DNA of 64,000 nt from Ruania rhizosphaerae (GCF_009805705.1 NZ_VSMB01000004.1:1-64000), one strand, 5' to 3'. Shown: positions 1 to 8,747, numbered from the stretch's first letter. Numbers and translations: made by a program. The notes: generated by a model not told the origin, from the letters alone.

Positions 1-64
1 CTGACCCACCTACTCGCCAATCCGCCCGAAGTTGCATTGACCCCTTGACATCGCCGCCGCGGAA

Positions 65-86
65 GCCGACCAAGTCAGCGTTCGGC
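65..86 (-). repeat. Palindrome-family half element at the ltrA 3' end
   Basis: On the minus strand this 22-nt stretch starts GCCGAACGCTGA and ends TCGGC; it matches 20 of 22 positions of the first arm of the palindromes at 27344-27398 and 28473-28527. It overlaps the ltrA stop codon. Only one arm is present here. Confidence 0.5.
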
Positions 87-1226
87 GTGGGAGATTCGAC
101 GGCTGTAGGCGGTCAGGGCAGCCAAGGAGCCCGTGACCGCGAGCACAGCCAGGCTCAGCACCACCGGAGGCAGCTGGTCCGCCGTCAGCACACCGACCAC
201 CCCGATCAGCGCGAGCGCGGCCATCGCCACGAACCGGGACCGGGCGAACCGGCCGAAGCGTGATCCCAGGTAGAGCAGGTTGCCGACCAGGTACACCAGC
301 GGGCCGGCCACGGTCACGATCACCACGGTGGGCGTCAGGTGCTCGTGGGAGAGACGCAGCTCCACCGAGACCGCGAACAGGATCGCGCCCAGCACCATGA
401 ACGCATGGGCGTAGGCGAAGGCGGAGCGCAGGGCCGCCGTCGTGGTCTTGGCACCTTCGACCTGGTGCCCGGCGAGCGCGAAGTAGTTCCACCAGAGCAC
501 GAAGAGCCCGGCGAAGCCCAGCAGCAGGCTGAGCGCCAGCGACGCGGTCAGATCGCCCGCGTCCACCACAGCACCACCCATCAGCAGGATCGACTCACCG
601 AGAGCAATGATGAACACCAGCCGATTGCGCTCGGCGAGGTGCTCGGCGTCGGTGTCCCACAGGTTCATCGGCGCCGCGCCCACACCCGGCACGCGGAAGT
701 TCATCAGCGGCGCCGCGTAGTCGATCACGACCGCGATCAACCAGATCCACAGCCGAAGCTCGTCATCGACGAACGCGCCCGCCACCCAGAACACGCCCGC
801 TCCGAGAGTCCACAGCAGCAGCATCCGGTAGTTCGCCGCCATCTGCTGGCCCCGGAAGACCACCATCATCATCACCGGGCGCAGCACACCGGCGAACAGA
901 TAGCAGGCCACGAACAGCCACGCCTTGTCGCCGAAGGCCTCCGGGATCGCGACCGCCATCCCGAGCGAGGCGAGCATCAGCACCCCAGTGAACAGGTGCA
1001 CGCCGGTGCGCTGCGGGTCGAGCCAGTTCATCGCCCACGCCGTGTAGTTCCAGCCCCACCAGACGGCGGCGAACACGATCACCGTCTCAGCGGCGCCGAG
1101 CCAGGAGAGGTGGTGCAGCAGCAGGTGGGAGAGCTGGATGATCGCGAAGACGTAGACGAGGTCGAAGAAGAGCTCGGCAGGGCCGACCTCGCTGCGGCGC
1201 GTCTGCGGGCGGGCAAGTACGGACAT
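75..1226 (-). CDS. Low temperature requirement protein A (LtrA) family membrane protein
   Basis: 383 residues, about ten to eleven hydrophobic segments over the whole length, matching the LtrA family, whose biochemical role is not settled. The N-terminal block with EVGPAELFFDLVYVFA is the family hallmark (EL-FFDLVFVFA type). The ATG at 1226 is preceded by AAGGACC at good spacing. The last codons and stop (GCC GAA CGC TGA) overlap a 22-nt sequence related to the large palindromes near 27.4 and 28.5 kb. The SnoaL-like gene lies 59 nt upstream on the same strand, so the two may be co-transcribed. Family assignment is firm, function is not. Confidence 0.88.
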   Translation of the reverse strand: MSVLARPQTRRSEVGPAELFFDLVYVFAIIQLSHLLLHHLSWLGAAETVIVFAAVWWGWNYTAWAMNWLDPQRTGVHLFTGVLMLASLGMAVAIPEAFGDKAWLFVACYLFAGVLRPVMMMVVFRGQQMAANYRMLLLWTLGAGVFWVAGAFVDDELRLWIWLIAVVIDYAAPLMNFRVPGVGAAPMNLWDTDAEHLAERNRLVFIIALGESILLMGGAVVDAGDLTASLALSLLLGFAGLFVLWWNYFALAGHQVEGAKTTTAALRSAFAYAHAFMVLGAILFAVSVELRLSHEHLTPTVVIVTVAGPLVYLVGNLLYLGSRFGRFARSRFVAMAALALIGVVGVLTADQLPPVVLSLAVLAVTGSLAALTAYSRRISHAER

Positions 1227-1285
1227 AGCGGGTCCTTCGAAGCGGCAGTCGTGCAGAGGGCGGGTGAGCGGCGCGGCGGGCCGGG

Positions 1286-1615
1286 TCAGCCCTCGCGGAT
1301 GGTCATCGAAGCAAGCTTGTCACCGGTCACCCGGAACTCGAAGCTGGACAGCCCGTTAGCGTGGGTGCTGCGCCAGTCACCAATCACGGTGACGACGTCA
1401 CCCTCGGTCGTGACCGACTTCGGGGTGAGCACGCCAGTCGCACCGATGAACTCGTTGTCGCTCCAGCCCTTGATCTCCTCCCGTCCGGTGAAGACCCGGC
1501 CCCAGTCGTCCACGAATCCGTCGGAGGTGAAGGCGTCGAGGAAGCCCTTCTCGTCGTGGGTGTTGACGGTCTCGATGAACGAGTGAACGGGCTCGGGCAC
1601 GGTGACGGCGGTCAT
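1286..1615 (-). CDS. SnoaL-like / NTF2-fold small protein
   Basis: 109 residues with the pattern of the SnoaL-like (NTF2 superfamily) cone fold: an N-terminal helix with VHSFIETVNTHDEKGFLDAF, then a strand with DGFVDDWGRVFTGREEIKGW, ending in beta strands (VVTVIGDWRSTH). Proteins of this fold are small-molecule hydrolases, isomerases or binding proteins; no active site can be assigned here. The ATG at 1615 has a strong GAGGAGACC ribosome site. It reads away from the HTH-like gene at 1798 and toward the ltrA gene. Confidence 0.75.
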   Translation of the reverse strand: MTAVTVPEPVHSFIETVNTHDEKGFLDAFTSDGFVDDWGRVFTGREEIKGWSDNEFIGATGVLTPKSVTTEGDVVTVIGDWRSTHANGLSSFEFRVTGDKLASMTIREG

Positions 1616-1784
1616 GGTGGTCTCCTCTGTCGTCGGGCACTACATTCGCGGGCCCAAGTATGCCGACAGCGGGGAACCCGCGCGGACGTTCGGGTCACGA
1701 CCTGATCACGACGCTCTCCGCAACGGGCCTACCCGGTCGCGATCGATGCGTGAGAGGGACGAGCACCGATCAGCAACCTCTCGC

Positions 1785-1790
1785 TAATGT
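1785..1790 (+). promoter_or_regulatory. TAATGT -10 box, leaderless start
   Basis: TAATGT is followed by 7 nt and then the ATG at 1798, the geometry of actinobacterial leaderless promoters. No ribosome site precedes the ATG. Confidence 0.5.
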
Positions 1791-1797
1791 CGTTTGC

Positions 1798-2724
1798 ATG
1801 GTCGCGGATCTGACCGACACACACAGCCGGGAGCAGCGGGCCGCCCAGTTGTTGAGCCAACTGGTTGAGGGCACCTATCGACATGCGTGGCTGCCCTACT
1901 GCAAACGTCAGCGCCAGAGCATCAACCAGTCAGCGGTGGCCATGGTGCTGAGCCAGCACCTCTGGGAGACCGGTCAGGCATCCGAACTCGACGTCACGCT
2001 CCCCCGGCGGCTCAAGGACCGTGTCTCGCGGGCGCTCTCGGGGCGAGCGCTGCCACCCGCGATGCTGCAGCTGTTCATCGAAGCGTTCGCCGTGTCCCCG
2101 GCCGACGCGCGGTTGCTGTGGGAGGCTCTGCTCGATGACCCCGCCGGCCCGGTGATCGTGCCGGGCGCAGCCCCACTGGGCGGTGAGGCGGCCCCGCGCA
2201 CCCGTGACTTCGAGACGGTCTCGGTACACGACTACCACCGGGTCGGTGCCGACCGCTGCCCGGTGGAGCACCGCACCGTGCACGTGATCCGCGCCCATGC
2301 CTCGCTGAGCACCTTCCAGTACCGCTTCGACACCGACGCCGCGGTCGTTCAAGTGCTACGCGGCGGCCGTGCGGCCGAGCTGGTCCCGAGCGGGGTTCCC
2401 GGGCTTCATGCCGTCGACATCACCTTCACCGAACCGCTCGAGGCCGGCCAGACGGCGTCCCTGGAGTACCGCACGATCTTCGCCTACCAGGAGCCGCCAG
2501 AGCCGCTCTTCCGGCGGGTGAGCCTGAAGCGCTCCGGCAATGTGGCCATCCACGTCGCCTTCGACCGCCACCCCCGCAGCCTCCAGTGGTGCCACTGGAA
2601 CACCGATCACCTCGAATCCGAGCCAGTGTCCGCCGAGCCGGTTCGGCTCAACTCCGACGGCGAAGCTCACCGTTTCGTCGAGGCGATCGAGGCCGAGGGG
2701 GTCGGGTTCGCGTGGGAGTGGTGA
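1798..2724 (+). CDS. Unknown protein with HTH-like N-terminal half, paralogue of the gene at 7783
   Basis: 308 residues from the ATG at 1798, chosen because a TANNNT box sits 7 nt upstream and because the paralogue at 7783 aligns from about the same point. The first 100 residues are helical and basic (WLPYCKRQRQSINQSAVAMVL, then RLKDRVSRALSGRALPPAML) and resemble a helix-turn-helix region with a second helical module. Residues from about 125 on look beta-rich (VSVHDYHRVGADRCPVEHRT; VQVLRGGRAAELVPSGVPGLH) and end in GFAWEW. I do not recognise the family. It is convergent with the lipase gene, only 3 nt between the stops. A DNA- or ligand-binding regulator is possible, but this is inference. 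Confidence 0.75.
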   Translation: MVADLTDTHSREQRAAQLLSQLVEGTYRHAWLPYCKRQRQSINQSAVAMVLSQHLWETGQASELDVTLPRRLKDRVSRALSGRALPPAMLQLFIEAFAVSPADARLLWEALLDDPAGPVIVPGAAPLGGEAAPRTRDFETVSVHDYHRVGADRCPVEHRTVHVIRAHASLSTFQYRFDTDAAVVQVLRGGRAAELVPSGVPGLHAVDITFTEPLEAGQTASLEYRTIFAYQEPPEPLFRRVSLKRSGNVAIHVAFDRHPRSLQWCHWNTDHLESEPVSAEPVRLNSDGEAHRFVEAIEAEGVGFAWEW

Positions 2725-2727
2725 GCA

Positions 2728-4332
2728 TCAGCGGCGATACCACGGCTCCTCATCGTAGAAGCTCAGACTCTCGCTATAGGGATGATTCGCCCAACGGACC
2801 AGCCGGTCCTCTGACACATCATGTTGATCGCTGAAATCGGGGTTACAGCCGCCCAGGTACTCCCACTGGTCTGACTCAGGCGCCTCAGTGCGGGGATACT
2901 CTTGTTCGCAGTCCCATGGCACGCCAGCGGGAAACAACCAATACGTGCCGCGGCCAGCGAGTGGTGCCGTGCATCTGCCATCCGCATCGAACTGGAAGCA
3001 GTACTCGTACGGGTACGACCCGTTCGCTGAGACTTCGCCACTCCCTGAGTTCACGAATCCGCTCCCCGGGTACTCCTCCATCAACTCCGCGAAGCTGAAG
3101 CAGTCGTCCGGGTCGCTGCGGTAGCACCACTGGCCGCGCAGGTCTTCCGGCACGGCGCGCTCATCGAGCGCGGGGACGGCCCGGGCCTCGAGATCATCGA
3201 CGACGTAGCCCAGCATCGCGTTGTGCAGCTCGAGGGTGCGCATGAGGTTGCCGTGGAAACAGGGGGCCTGCGCACCGATCGGATTGCCTGCCCGGGTGCG
3301 GTCTGTACCCAGTACCTGGAACAGTTCCTCAACTACCTCGCCGGCGCGACGGGTGAGGCTGTAGGAGTACTCGCACGTGACACCGTCGGTAGTACTCGCC
3401 TCTGCTGTGGCGGAGGAGGTGGGGACGATCATGTCACCCATCGCCACGGTCGCCCCATCAGGATGCGCGCCGGCAAATAGGCCTAGCGAGTGCGTCTCGA
3501 TACGGGTGTCCCCGTACAGGGCGTGGACCGCGAGCCCTTCCGGCCACTCCGGCAGCTCGGCGAGTGCCTGGGAACCTGTGGCGAGGTCCACCGCGGCGTC
3601 ACCGGTGAGATCTCGAATCGTGCGGTCGGGATCGGGAGCCGCATTCACGGCGAGCAACGCCAGTGCGGTGGTGACGCCCGCCGCCCCGAGGTCAGAGCCG
3701 GTGTTCGGCGTCCCGTAGGTGATCACCTGGCTGACCATCTCGGCCGTCTCGGGGGCTTCGGCGAATGCCTGCCTCGTGGCCAGCCCACCCATCGAGTGCG
3801 CGATGACGATCACGTCCTGGTCGAAAGCATCGTGCAAACAGGCGATGTGGGTCGCCAGGGTGGGCCCGATCGCCGGATCGGTCACCCAGGACGTGTTCAC
3901 GCCCTCGTAGTCGAACGTGAAGACGCTCACCCCGGGAACATCCTGCAGATTCCCCACGAACGACCGGTGCGAGGTGCCCGGTTCGGCCGTCGCATTCTCG
4001 CTCAGGTCCATGTGCAGATCCCAGGTGCCGACCGATCCCCGCCACCCGTGCACCAGCACGACAGGGACAAAGCTGCCGTCCTGGAGCGGGACGTGGGTCA
4101 GCGCGGAACCATCGTTCGCCGTGTCAGCCGGGTCAATCCTGGCGTGGGCCAGATCGCTCCCGGTGCACTCCGGGGCGCCCGGCTCGGCCGGGCCGGCCGG
4201 TGCGGCCGGTGCGGCACCAACCGGCCCCACGCCCACCGCGGTCAGGAGTATGGCGGCCAGGAGCAGCACCGCGGCACGTGTGGCGACCGGCCGGCGCACC
4301 CGCCGCGCGAACGGCATCATCGACGTAGTCAT
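2728..4332 (-). CDS. Secreted alpha/beta-hydrolase lipase
   Basis: 534 residues from the ATG at 4332, which overlaps the stop of the upstream gene as ATGA; 13 extra in-frame residues upstream are rejected for that reason. An Arg-rich N terminus and a hydrophobic stretch (about residues 19-40, ending VGAAPAAPA) look like a signal peptide. The hydrolase fold shows the oxyanion strand VVLVHGWRGS (about 91-100) and the nucleophile elbow IAHSMGG with Ser180, an A-x-S-x-G variant also seen in Bacillus-type lipases. The C-terminal third (after about 380) carries several Cys and Trp/Tyr and is not assignable. It probably acts outside the membrane, together with the anchored protein encoded just upstream. 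Confidence 0.82.
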   Translation of the reverse strand: MTTSMMPFARRVRRPVATRAAVLLLAAILLTAVGVGPVGAAPAAPAGPAEPGAPECTGSDLAHARIDPADTANDGSALTHVPLQDGSFVPVVLVHGWRGSVGTWDLHMDLSENATAEPGTSHRSFVGNLQDVPGVSVFTFDYEGVNTSWVTDPAIGPTLATHIACLHDAFDQDVIVIAHSMGGLATRQAFAEAPETAEMVSQVITYGTPNTGSDLGAAGVTTALALLAVNAAPDPDRTIRDLTGDAAVDLATGSQALAELPEWPEGLAVHALYGDTRIETHSLGLFAGAHPDGATVAMGDMIVPTSSATAEASTTDGVTCEYSYSLTRRAGEVVEELFQVLGTDRTRAGNPIGAQAPCFHGNLMRTLELHNAMLGYVVDDLEARAVPALDERAVPEDLRGQWCYRSDPDDCFSFAELMEEYPGSGFVNSGSGEVSANGSYPYEYCFQFDADGRCTAPLAGRGTYWLFPAGVPWDCEQEYPRTEAPESDQWEYLGGCNPDFSDQHDVSEDRLVRWANHPYSESLSFYDEEPWYRR

Positions 4333-4778
4333 CCCGTCACCTCGATCTCGATCGTCGCGGCCACCACCCACGCCCCCTCCTGGAGGACCATGACGGCGCG
4401 GTACTCACGCTGGGTGCCGTCCGGCATCGTCATCACCAGATCCACCGTGCTCATGTCCTCGGCCAGTTCCTGCCACGATTCCTGATCCGGTTCGATCACC
4501 GCCCCATCGGGCACGTACTGGTGCGGATCGCTCGCCACCTCGTCGGCGACATCCGCGCTGAAACCGGCCGCCGGATCCTGCGGTAGGCCGCGCAACACCT
4601 CCGCCACAGCCTGTGCGTCCGCATCGCCAGACCCCACCGGTGCAGGCGAGGACGCATCGTCGCGGAACCACCAGATGCCACCGATCACCGCGACAACCAG
4701 CACCAGGGCGATGGTGGCCATCACGACCAGCCGTGCCGAACGTCGTCGGGGTCGACCACCAGAGGGTGGCTCACTCAC
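4329..4778 (-). CDS. Small membrane-anchored protein, partner of the lipase gene
   Basis: 149 residues: a short Arg-rich cytoplasmic tail (GGRPRRRSARLVV), one transmembrane helix (about residues 17-36), and an outside domain of about 105 residues that ends in a beta-rich segment (YRAVMVLQEGAWVVAATIEIEVTG). I do not recognise the domain. Its stop overlaps the lipase ATG by 4 nt, so the two are translationally coupled. A GCGAC-N6-GCGAC box lies 49 nt before its start. The start could also be a slightly downstream codon; the ATG/GTG region has GAGGAGCG upstream, which supports 4778. Confidence 0.7.
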   Translation of the reverse strand: MSEPPSGGRPRRRSARLVVMATIALVLVVAVIGGIWWFRDDASSPAPVGSGDADAQAVAEVLRGLPQDPAAGFSADVADEVASDPHQYVPDGAVIEPDQESWQELAEDMSTVDLVMTMPDGTQREYRAVMVLQEGAWVVAATIEIEVTG

Positions 4779-4823
4779 AGGCGCTCCTCGGAGTGGTCGG
4801 GCAGGGCTGTCAGGATCGCCGAC

Positions 4824-5849
4824 CTATGTCGCGGCTACGTCGCGCTCCAGGCTGCGCGCGGGAACGTCCAACCGCTCGGCACTGCCCGCGGCGACCACGC
4901 GGATCGTGGCCAGCTGGGGCCGCCCTGGGGGAAGCCGCCGGATCGTCACGGTGCCGCCGTCGGCCCGTTCAAGAGCAGCACGGGCTGCCTCGTGCATACG
5001 CCCGAGATCGCCATGCTCCGGGCGGGAGGTGCCGCCGTCATCGAGGAGCTGGACCTCCACGTGGCGGGTGCGCGCGGCGCGCGCGGCGGCGAGCACACTG
5101 TCGCTGGCCAGGACGCCTCCGCGCAGCACGTCGCGGATGGCGGCTTCCGCGAGTAAGCACTCCCGCCGGTGCTGGTCCGTCAGCGGGGTGTCTGAGGCCA
5201 GGATATCGAGCAGGTCGCCGCCCGCTGACCGCACGCGGGCCACCCGTTCCTCGCGCGCACCGGCTGCGGCGTCAGCCCAGGCCCGGCTGCTGACGAGCTC
5301 GAGGTGCGCCTGCTCAACCTGCGCGATCGATCTCATGGTGCTGCGCAGCACACTCGAGAACAGGGTGAACACCAGCAGCAGCACGGCATGGTGCGCGACG
5401 AACTCGACCCCTTGGGTGAGTGGGCGCCCGACCTGGGCCACCCACCCGAACACCACCAGCACGTGGAGAGCGAAGCCGGCCCATGCAGCGAGCACGCGGC
5501 CGCGCAGCACCAGCACGATCAGCAGCAGCGTGCTGGCGAACCAGTTCCACGAGGCCCAGCCAGGCCAGCCGGTGGCAGGCAGGTTCCAGGAGGCGAGCGA
5601 GAGACCGACGACGATGAGGACCACGGCAGAAGCGGCAGCCCGCGGATAGAGTGCGGAGCGGATGGGCAGCAACAGCAGCACCGCCCCTGCGGTAGCGAGC
5701 GCCAGCGTGCCCACCGCAGCGGCCGGTGACCGGACGTCGTTCAGCGTGGCGAGGGTGTTGACCGTGTTGCTGAGGGTGAAGAGTGCAAGGATCACCCGTC
5801 CCGGCCACTCATCGAGCCGGAAGAACCCAGCCAAGGTCCGCCCACTCAT
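4824..5849 (-). CDS. Integral membrane protein with degenerate histidine-kinase-like C-terminal half
   Basis: 341 residues. About six transmembrane helices fill residues 1-170, then a helical region (SVLRSTMRSIAQVEQAHLEL) that takes the place of a kinase dimerisation helix, then a C-terminal domain laid out like a sensor-kinase ATPase domain (RRECLLAEAAIRDVLRGGVL; RIMHEAARAALERADGG-type helix) but without the N, G1 and G2 boxes. Its ATG overlaps the stop of the kinase gene as ATGA. It is most likely a catalytically dead kinase paralogue that tunes the neighbouring two-component pair; that role is inferred from coupling and topology only. Confidence 0.68.
   Translation of the reverse strand: MSGRTLAGFFRLDEWPGRVILALFTLSNTVNTLATLNDVRSPAAAVGTLALATAGAVLLLLPIRSALYPRAAASAVVLIVVGLSLASWNLPATGWPGWASWNWFASTLLLIVLVLRGRVLAAWAGFALHVLVVFGWVAQVGRPLTQGVEFVAHHAVLLLVFTLFSSVLRSTMRSIAQVEQAHLELVSSRAWADAAAGAREERVARVRSAGGDLLDILASDTPLTDQHRRECLLAEAAIRDVLRGGVLASDSVLAAARAARTRHVEVQLLDDGGTSRPEHGDLGRMHEAARAALERADGGTVTIRRLPPGRPQLATIRVVAAGSAERLDVPARSLERDVAAT
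4828..4843 (-). promoter_or_regulatory. GCGAC-N6-GCGAC tandem box, copy 1
   Basis: On the minus strand the box reads GCGAC GTAGCC GCGAC. It lies 49 nt before the start of the gene ending at 4329 and overlaps the last codons of the gene ending at 4824. Three more copies with the same spacing are at 13159, 13201 and 17886. Confidence 0.55.
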
Positions 5850-7030
5850 CGGTTCCCCCTCCAGGTGAGGGTGACCACGGTTCCCCGCCCGGGCCGGGAG
5901 TCCACCTCCGCACGGCCGCCAGTCAGGCTCGCCATCCTGTCCACGATGCTCGCCCGCAGGCCCAGCCGCGACGGCGGAACGTGCGCCAGGTCGAAGCCGC
6001 GCCCATCGTCAGCCACCGTGATGCGAACGGACCCGCGATCGATGCTCACCGCGATCTCCCGGTGCGCCGGGCCGGCGTGGCGCACGCTGTTGCGCATCGC
6101 CTCGCCGGCTGCCTCCACGAGCGCGGTGGCCACATCGGCCGGCACCGTCGCTGCGGCAGTACCAGCGGTTTCGGCACTGTCGACCGTCACGACCACGCCG
6201 TCCGGGACGACCGATCGCAGCCGCGCCACCACCTCCGGCCCGGCGACCGGTGCAGACTCGGCCGCGGGATCGAGCACGTCACGAGCCGCTCGCGCCGCAG
6301 TGCGGATCTGCTCGCGAGCCTCAGGGCCGGCACGGCCGGCGGCCAAGAGCACGGACAACACACGGTCGTGAACGAGTGCGTCCAGGCGCGCCCGGTGCCA
6401 GGCAGCGCTTCGGGTCGCCGCCTCAGACTCGGCGGCATCCCGCACCTGGGCCGCAGCGGCGTCCAGCGCAGCACCGGCAGCCACCGTGACCCGGATCAAC
6501 AACGTGAGGATCCCGGCCAGCATGGCCAGGAACAGGCCGTCCTGCACGGCGACCGGCCATTCCAGCCCGGGTGTGGCCAACTGACGCAGCAGCGTGGTGG
6601 CGACCACGACGCCGCCGTAGTACGCCCACGCGAGGCGCGCGGACAGGATCGCGGCAGCGGCCGACGTCGGGATGGAGGAGATCTGCCATGTCCACGGCGC
6701 ACCCTCGCCGGGCATCGTCGGCACCACCATCAGGGGAACCCACGCCAGCAACGCGAAGGCATAGACACAGCAGTAGCCCACGAGCAGCACCCGCGCCCAC
6801 CGCATCAGGACCGCAGGTCCACCGATCCACCTGGCGAGGAACGCGAGCACACCAGCCAGCACCGGGAGGGCACTGCACAGGCCGTAGAGCAGCGGCCCCC
6901 ACCCGGGTGCGAGCAGCTCGAACTGGCTCTGGGCGAGCGCGAGCCACACGACGGTGTACGCAGCGGCAGCCACCCCCACTGCGACGACAACGACTCGCTC
7001 GATCCGGGCGCGTGCGCCGGACTCGCTCAT
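5846..7030 (-). CDS. Sensor histidine kinase, NarL-system type
   Basis: 394 residues from the ATG at 7030, which overlaps the regulator stop as ATGA. Six or so transmembrane helices cover residues 11-185. The dimerisation helix has LVHDRVLSVL with the likely phospho-acceptor His221. The ATPase domain shows the N box (EAMRNSVRHAG, Asn314), the G1 box (DDGRGF, about 341-346) and a G2 segment (RLGLRASIVDRM). No periplasmic sensor domain is visible, so the signal is probably read within the membrane. It sits between its cognate LuxR-type regulator and a degenerate kinase in one coupled operon. Confidence 0.87.
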   Translation of the reverse strand: MSESGARARIERVVVVAVGVAAAAYTVVWLALAQSQFELLAPGWGPLLYGLCSALPVLAGVLAFLARWIGGPAVLMRWARVLLVGYCCVYAFALLAWVPLMVVPTMPGEGAPWTWQISSIPTSAAAAILSARLAWAYYGGVVVATTLLRQLATPGLEWPVAVQDGLFLAMLAGILTLLIRVTVAAGAALDAAAAQVRDAAESEAATRSAAWHRARLDALVHDRVLSVLLAAGRAGPEAREQIRTAARAARDVLDPAAESAPVAGPEVVARLRSVVPDGVVVTVDSAETAGTAAATVPADVATALVEAAGEAMRNSVRHAGPAHREIAVSIDRGSVRITVADDGRGFDLAHVPPSRLGLRASIVDRMASLTGGRAEVDSRPGRGTVVTLTWRGNR

Positions 7031-7665
7031 TCGCCGTCCTCGATGAGCCGGTCTTCGACGGCTCGGCGGTACAGGTCCACGCGGCTGTCCGCGTGGCGCC
7101 CCACGTCGGCGTACTTGGTGCGGATCCGGCTGATGTAGTTCGCCACGGTCGCGGCGGTGAGCCCGGTGACGCGGGCGACGCTCTTCGCCTGTTCCCCGGA
7201 GGCGTACAGGGCGAGGATCTCGCGCTCGCGGGGGCTCAGGCGAGCGTCGGGGAGGTCTGGATCGGCGTCGAGCGCAGCAGCCCACTCCAGCGACATCACC
7301 GTCTCCCCGCGCAGGGCCGCCTGCACCGCGTCCCGGATCTCGTGCTCGGGCAGCGACTTGCGCACGATCCCGAGCACGTCACTGCGGGCTGCCTCACGCA
7401 CGAGTGCGGCGTTGTCGGCGCCGGTGAGCACGAGCACGTTCAGCTCGGCGTCGCGGAGCGCGGCCACGTTCGCGGCGACACGGGAGCCGTCGGCGAGGTT
7501 CAGGTCGAGCACAGCCAGATCCAGCTCGCGACCGAGTTGCAGCAGCTCGGGGACGGTCGGCGCCCACACGGAGGCGACGCCGTCGGCTTCCAAGGAGCCC
7601 TGCAGCCCCAGCGCGACCAGGGGGTGATCCTCGACGAGTCCGATTGTCTTGCGTGCTACCACCAC
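7027..7665 (-). CDS. LuxR/NarL-family response regulator
   Basis: 212 residues. The receiver domain has acidic residues Glu12-Asp13 and the phospho-acceptor Asp54 (AVLDLNLADG). The C-terminal HTH of the GerE type spans about residues 143-200 (LSPREREILALYASG ... AATVANYISRIRTKYADVGRH). It is the first gene of the operon regulator, kinase, degenerate kinase, all joined by 4-nt overlaps. The unknown HTH-like gene at 7783 is transcribed divergently from the same intergenic region and could be a target. Confidence 0.9.
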   Translation of the reverse strand: MVVARKTIGLVEDHPLVALGLQGSLEADGVASVWAPTVPELLQLGRELDLAVLDLNLADGSRVAANVAALRDAELNVLVLTGADNAALVREAARSDVLGIVRKSLPEHEIRDAVQAALRGETVMSLEWAAALDADPDLPDARLSPREREILALYASGEQAKSVARVTGLTAATVANYISRIRTKYADVGRHADSRVDLYRRAVEDRLIEDGE

Positions 7666-7782
7666 CGCCCCCTTCTGCCACCTCTGATGAGAAAGTACAC
7701 CTACCGGCCGACGTTCTGCGGACCTTACGTTGAAGTCTCAACCAGTGACCTCGACGCGAGTGCGAGAGACCGGCCACCCAAC

Positions 7783-8721
7783 ATGCAGTTGACTGAAGAA
7801 CCCAGGATCAGCACTGAACCACGAGCGGCGTCCTTCGTATGCGACCTGCTCACCCACTCCTACCGGGAGACCTGGCTGCCCCACTGCAAACGTCACCGGC
7901 AGGGGCTGAGCCAGGCGGCTGTCGCGACGGTCCTGAGCAGGCACCTGTGGGAGACGGGCCAGGTCTCCGAACTGGACATCACGCTCCCACGGCGGCTCAA
8001 GGACAGGGTCTCGCGGGCCCTCTCCGGGCGCGCGCTACCGCCGGCGATGCTGCAGCTGATCATCGAGGCGTTCGGCATCAGTGACGCTGAGGCACGCACC
8101 GCGTGGAGCCTGCTGCTGGATGAGGACCCCGACCCCGCCGTCGCCCTGCCGCCGGTGGCCCCGTTGGCTGGGAACGCCTCACCCCGGTCAGCCACCGCCT
8201 ACCAGACGGTCTCGGTCCACGACTTCCACCGGCTCGGGTCGGACGGGCGCCCGGTGGAGCACCGCACCGTGCAGGTGATCCGCGCCCACGCACCCGTCGC
8301 GAACGTGCAGTGCCGTTTCGACGGTGATGTGACCGCGGTGCAGGTGCTGCGCGGGGGCCGGGCCGCCGACATGACCCCGAGCGGCGTACCAGACCTGCAC
8401 GCAGTCGACATCACACTGACCGAGGCACTCCAGCCCGGCGAGACGGCGTCACTGGAGTACCAGGTGCTATTCGCCCACGAGCGCCCGCCCGAGCCGCACG
8501 TGCGACGCGTCAGCAGGAACGAGGCGCGGAACGTCACCGTGCACGTGGCCTTCCACCCTCGCTGTCGGCCGCGCCGGTTGGAGTGGTGCCGATGGGGCGC
8601 CGATCGCCTGGAGTCCGGCCCGCTCTCCGCCGAGCCGGTCACGCCCAACGCCGACGGTGACGCTCACCGCTACCTGGAATCGATCGCCGGTGAGGGGGTC
8701 GGGTTCCGGTGGGAGTGGTGA
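7783..8721 (+). CDS. Unknown protein with HTH-like N-terminal half, paralogue of the gene at 1798
   Basis: 312 residues from the ATG at 7783. It aligns along its whole length with the protein at 1798, with long identical runs such as RLKDRVSRALSGRALPPAML and the same ending (GVGF-WEW). An in-frame ATG at 7687 would add 32 residues of unlike composition. A TACGTT -10-like box at 7726-7731 would place transcription start near 7738, between the two ATGs, which favours 7783. It is divergent from the response regulator gene. Function is unknown. The fixed N-terminal helical block and more variable C-terminal half suggest a conserved binding module with a divergent sensor part (inference). Confidence 0.75.
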   Translation: MQLTEEPRISTEPRAASFVCDLLTHSYRETWLPHCKRHRQGLSQAAVATVLSRHLWETGQVSELDITLPRRLKDRVSRALSGRALPPAMLQLIIEAFGISDAEARTAWSLLLDEDPDPAVALPPVAPLAGNASPRSATAYQTVSVHDFHRLGSDGRPVEHRTVQVIRAHAPVANVQCRFDGDVTAVQVLRGGRAADMTPSGVPDLHAVDITLTEALQPGETASLEYQVLFAHERPPEPHVRRVSRNEARNVTVHVAFHPRCRPRRLEWCRWGADRLESGPLSAEPVTPNADGDAHRYLESIAGEGVGFRWEW

Positions 8722-8747
8722 GGCGCCTTCCAACGAGAAGGTGACCG

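Noticed and set aside
339-1586. A 415-codon plus-strand frame and a similar one at 3490-4485
   Set aside because: Both lie opposite clear genes (LtrA, lipase) and give low-complexity His/Arg/Glu products.
7687-7782. Longer N terminus for the HTH-like paralogue from the ATG at 7687
   Set aside because: The extra 32 residues have no match in the paralogue and precede the likely transcription start.
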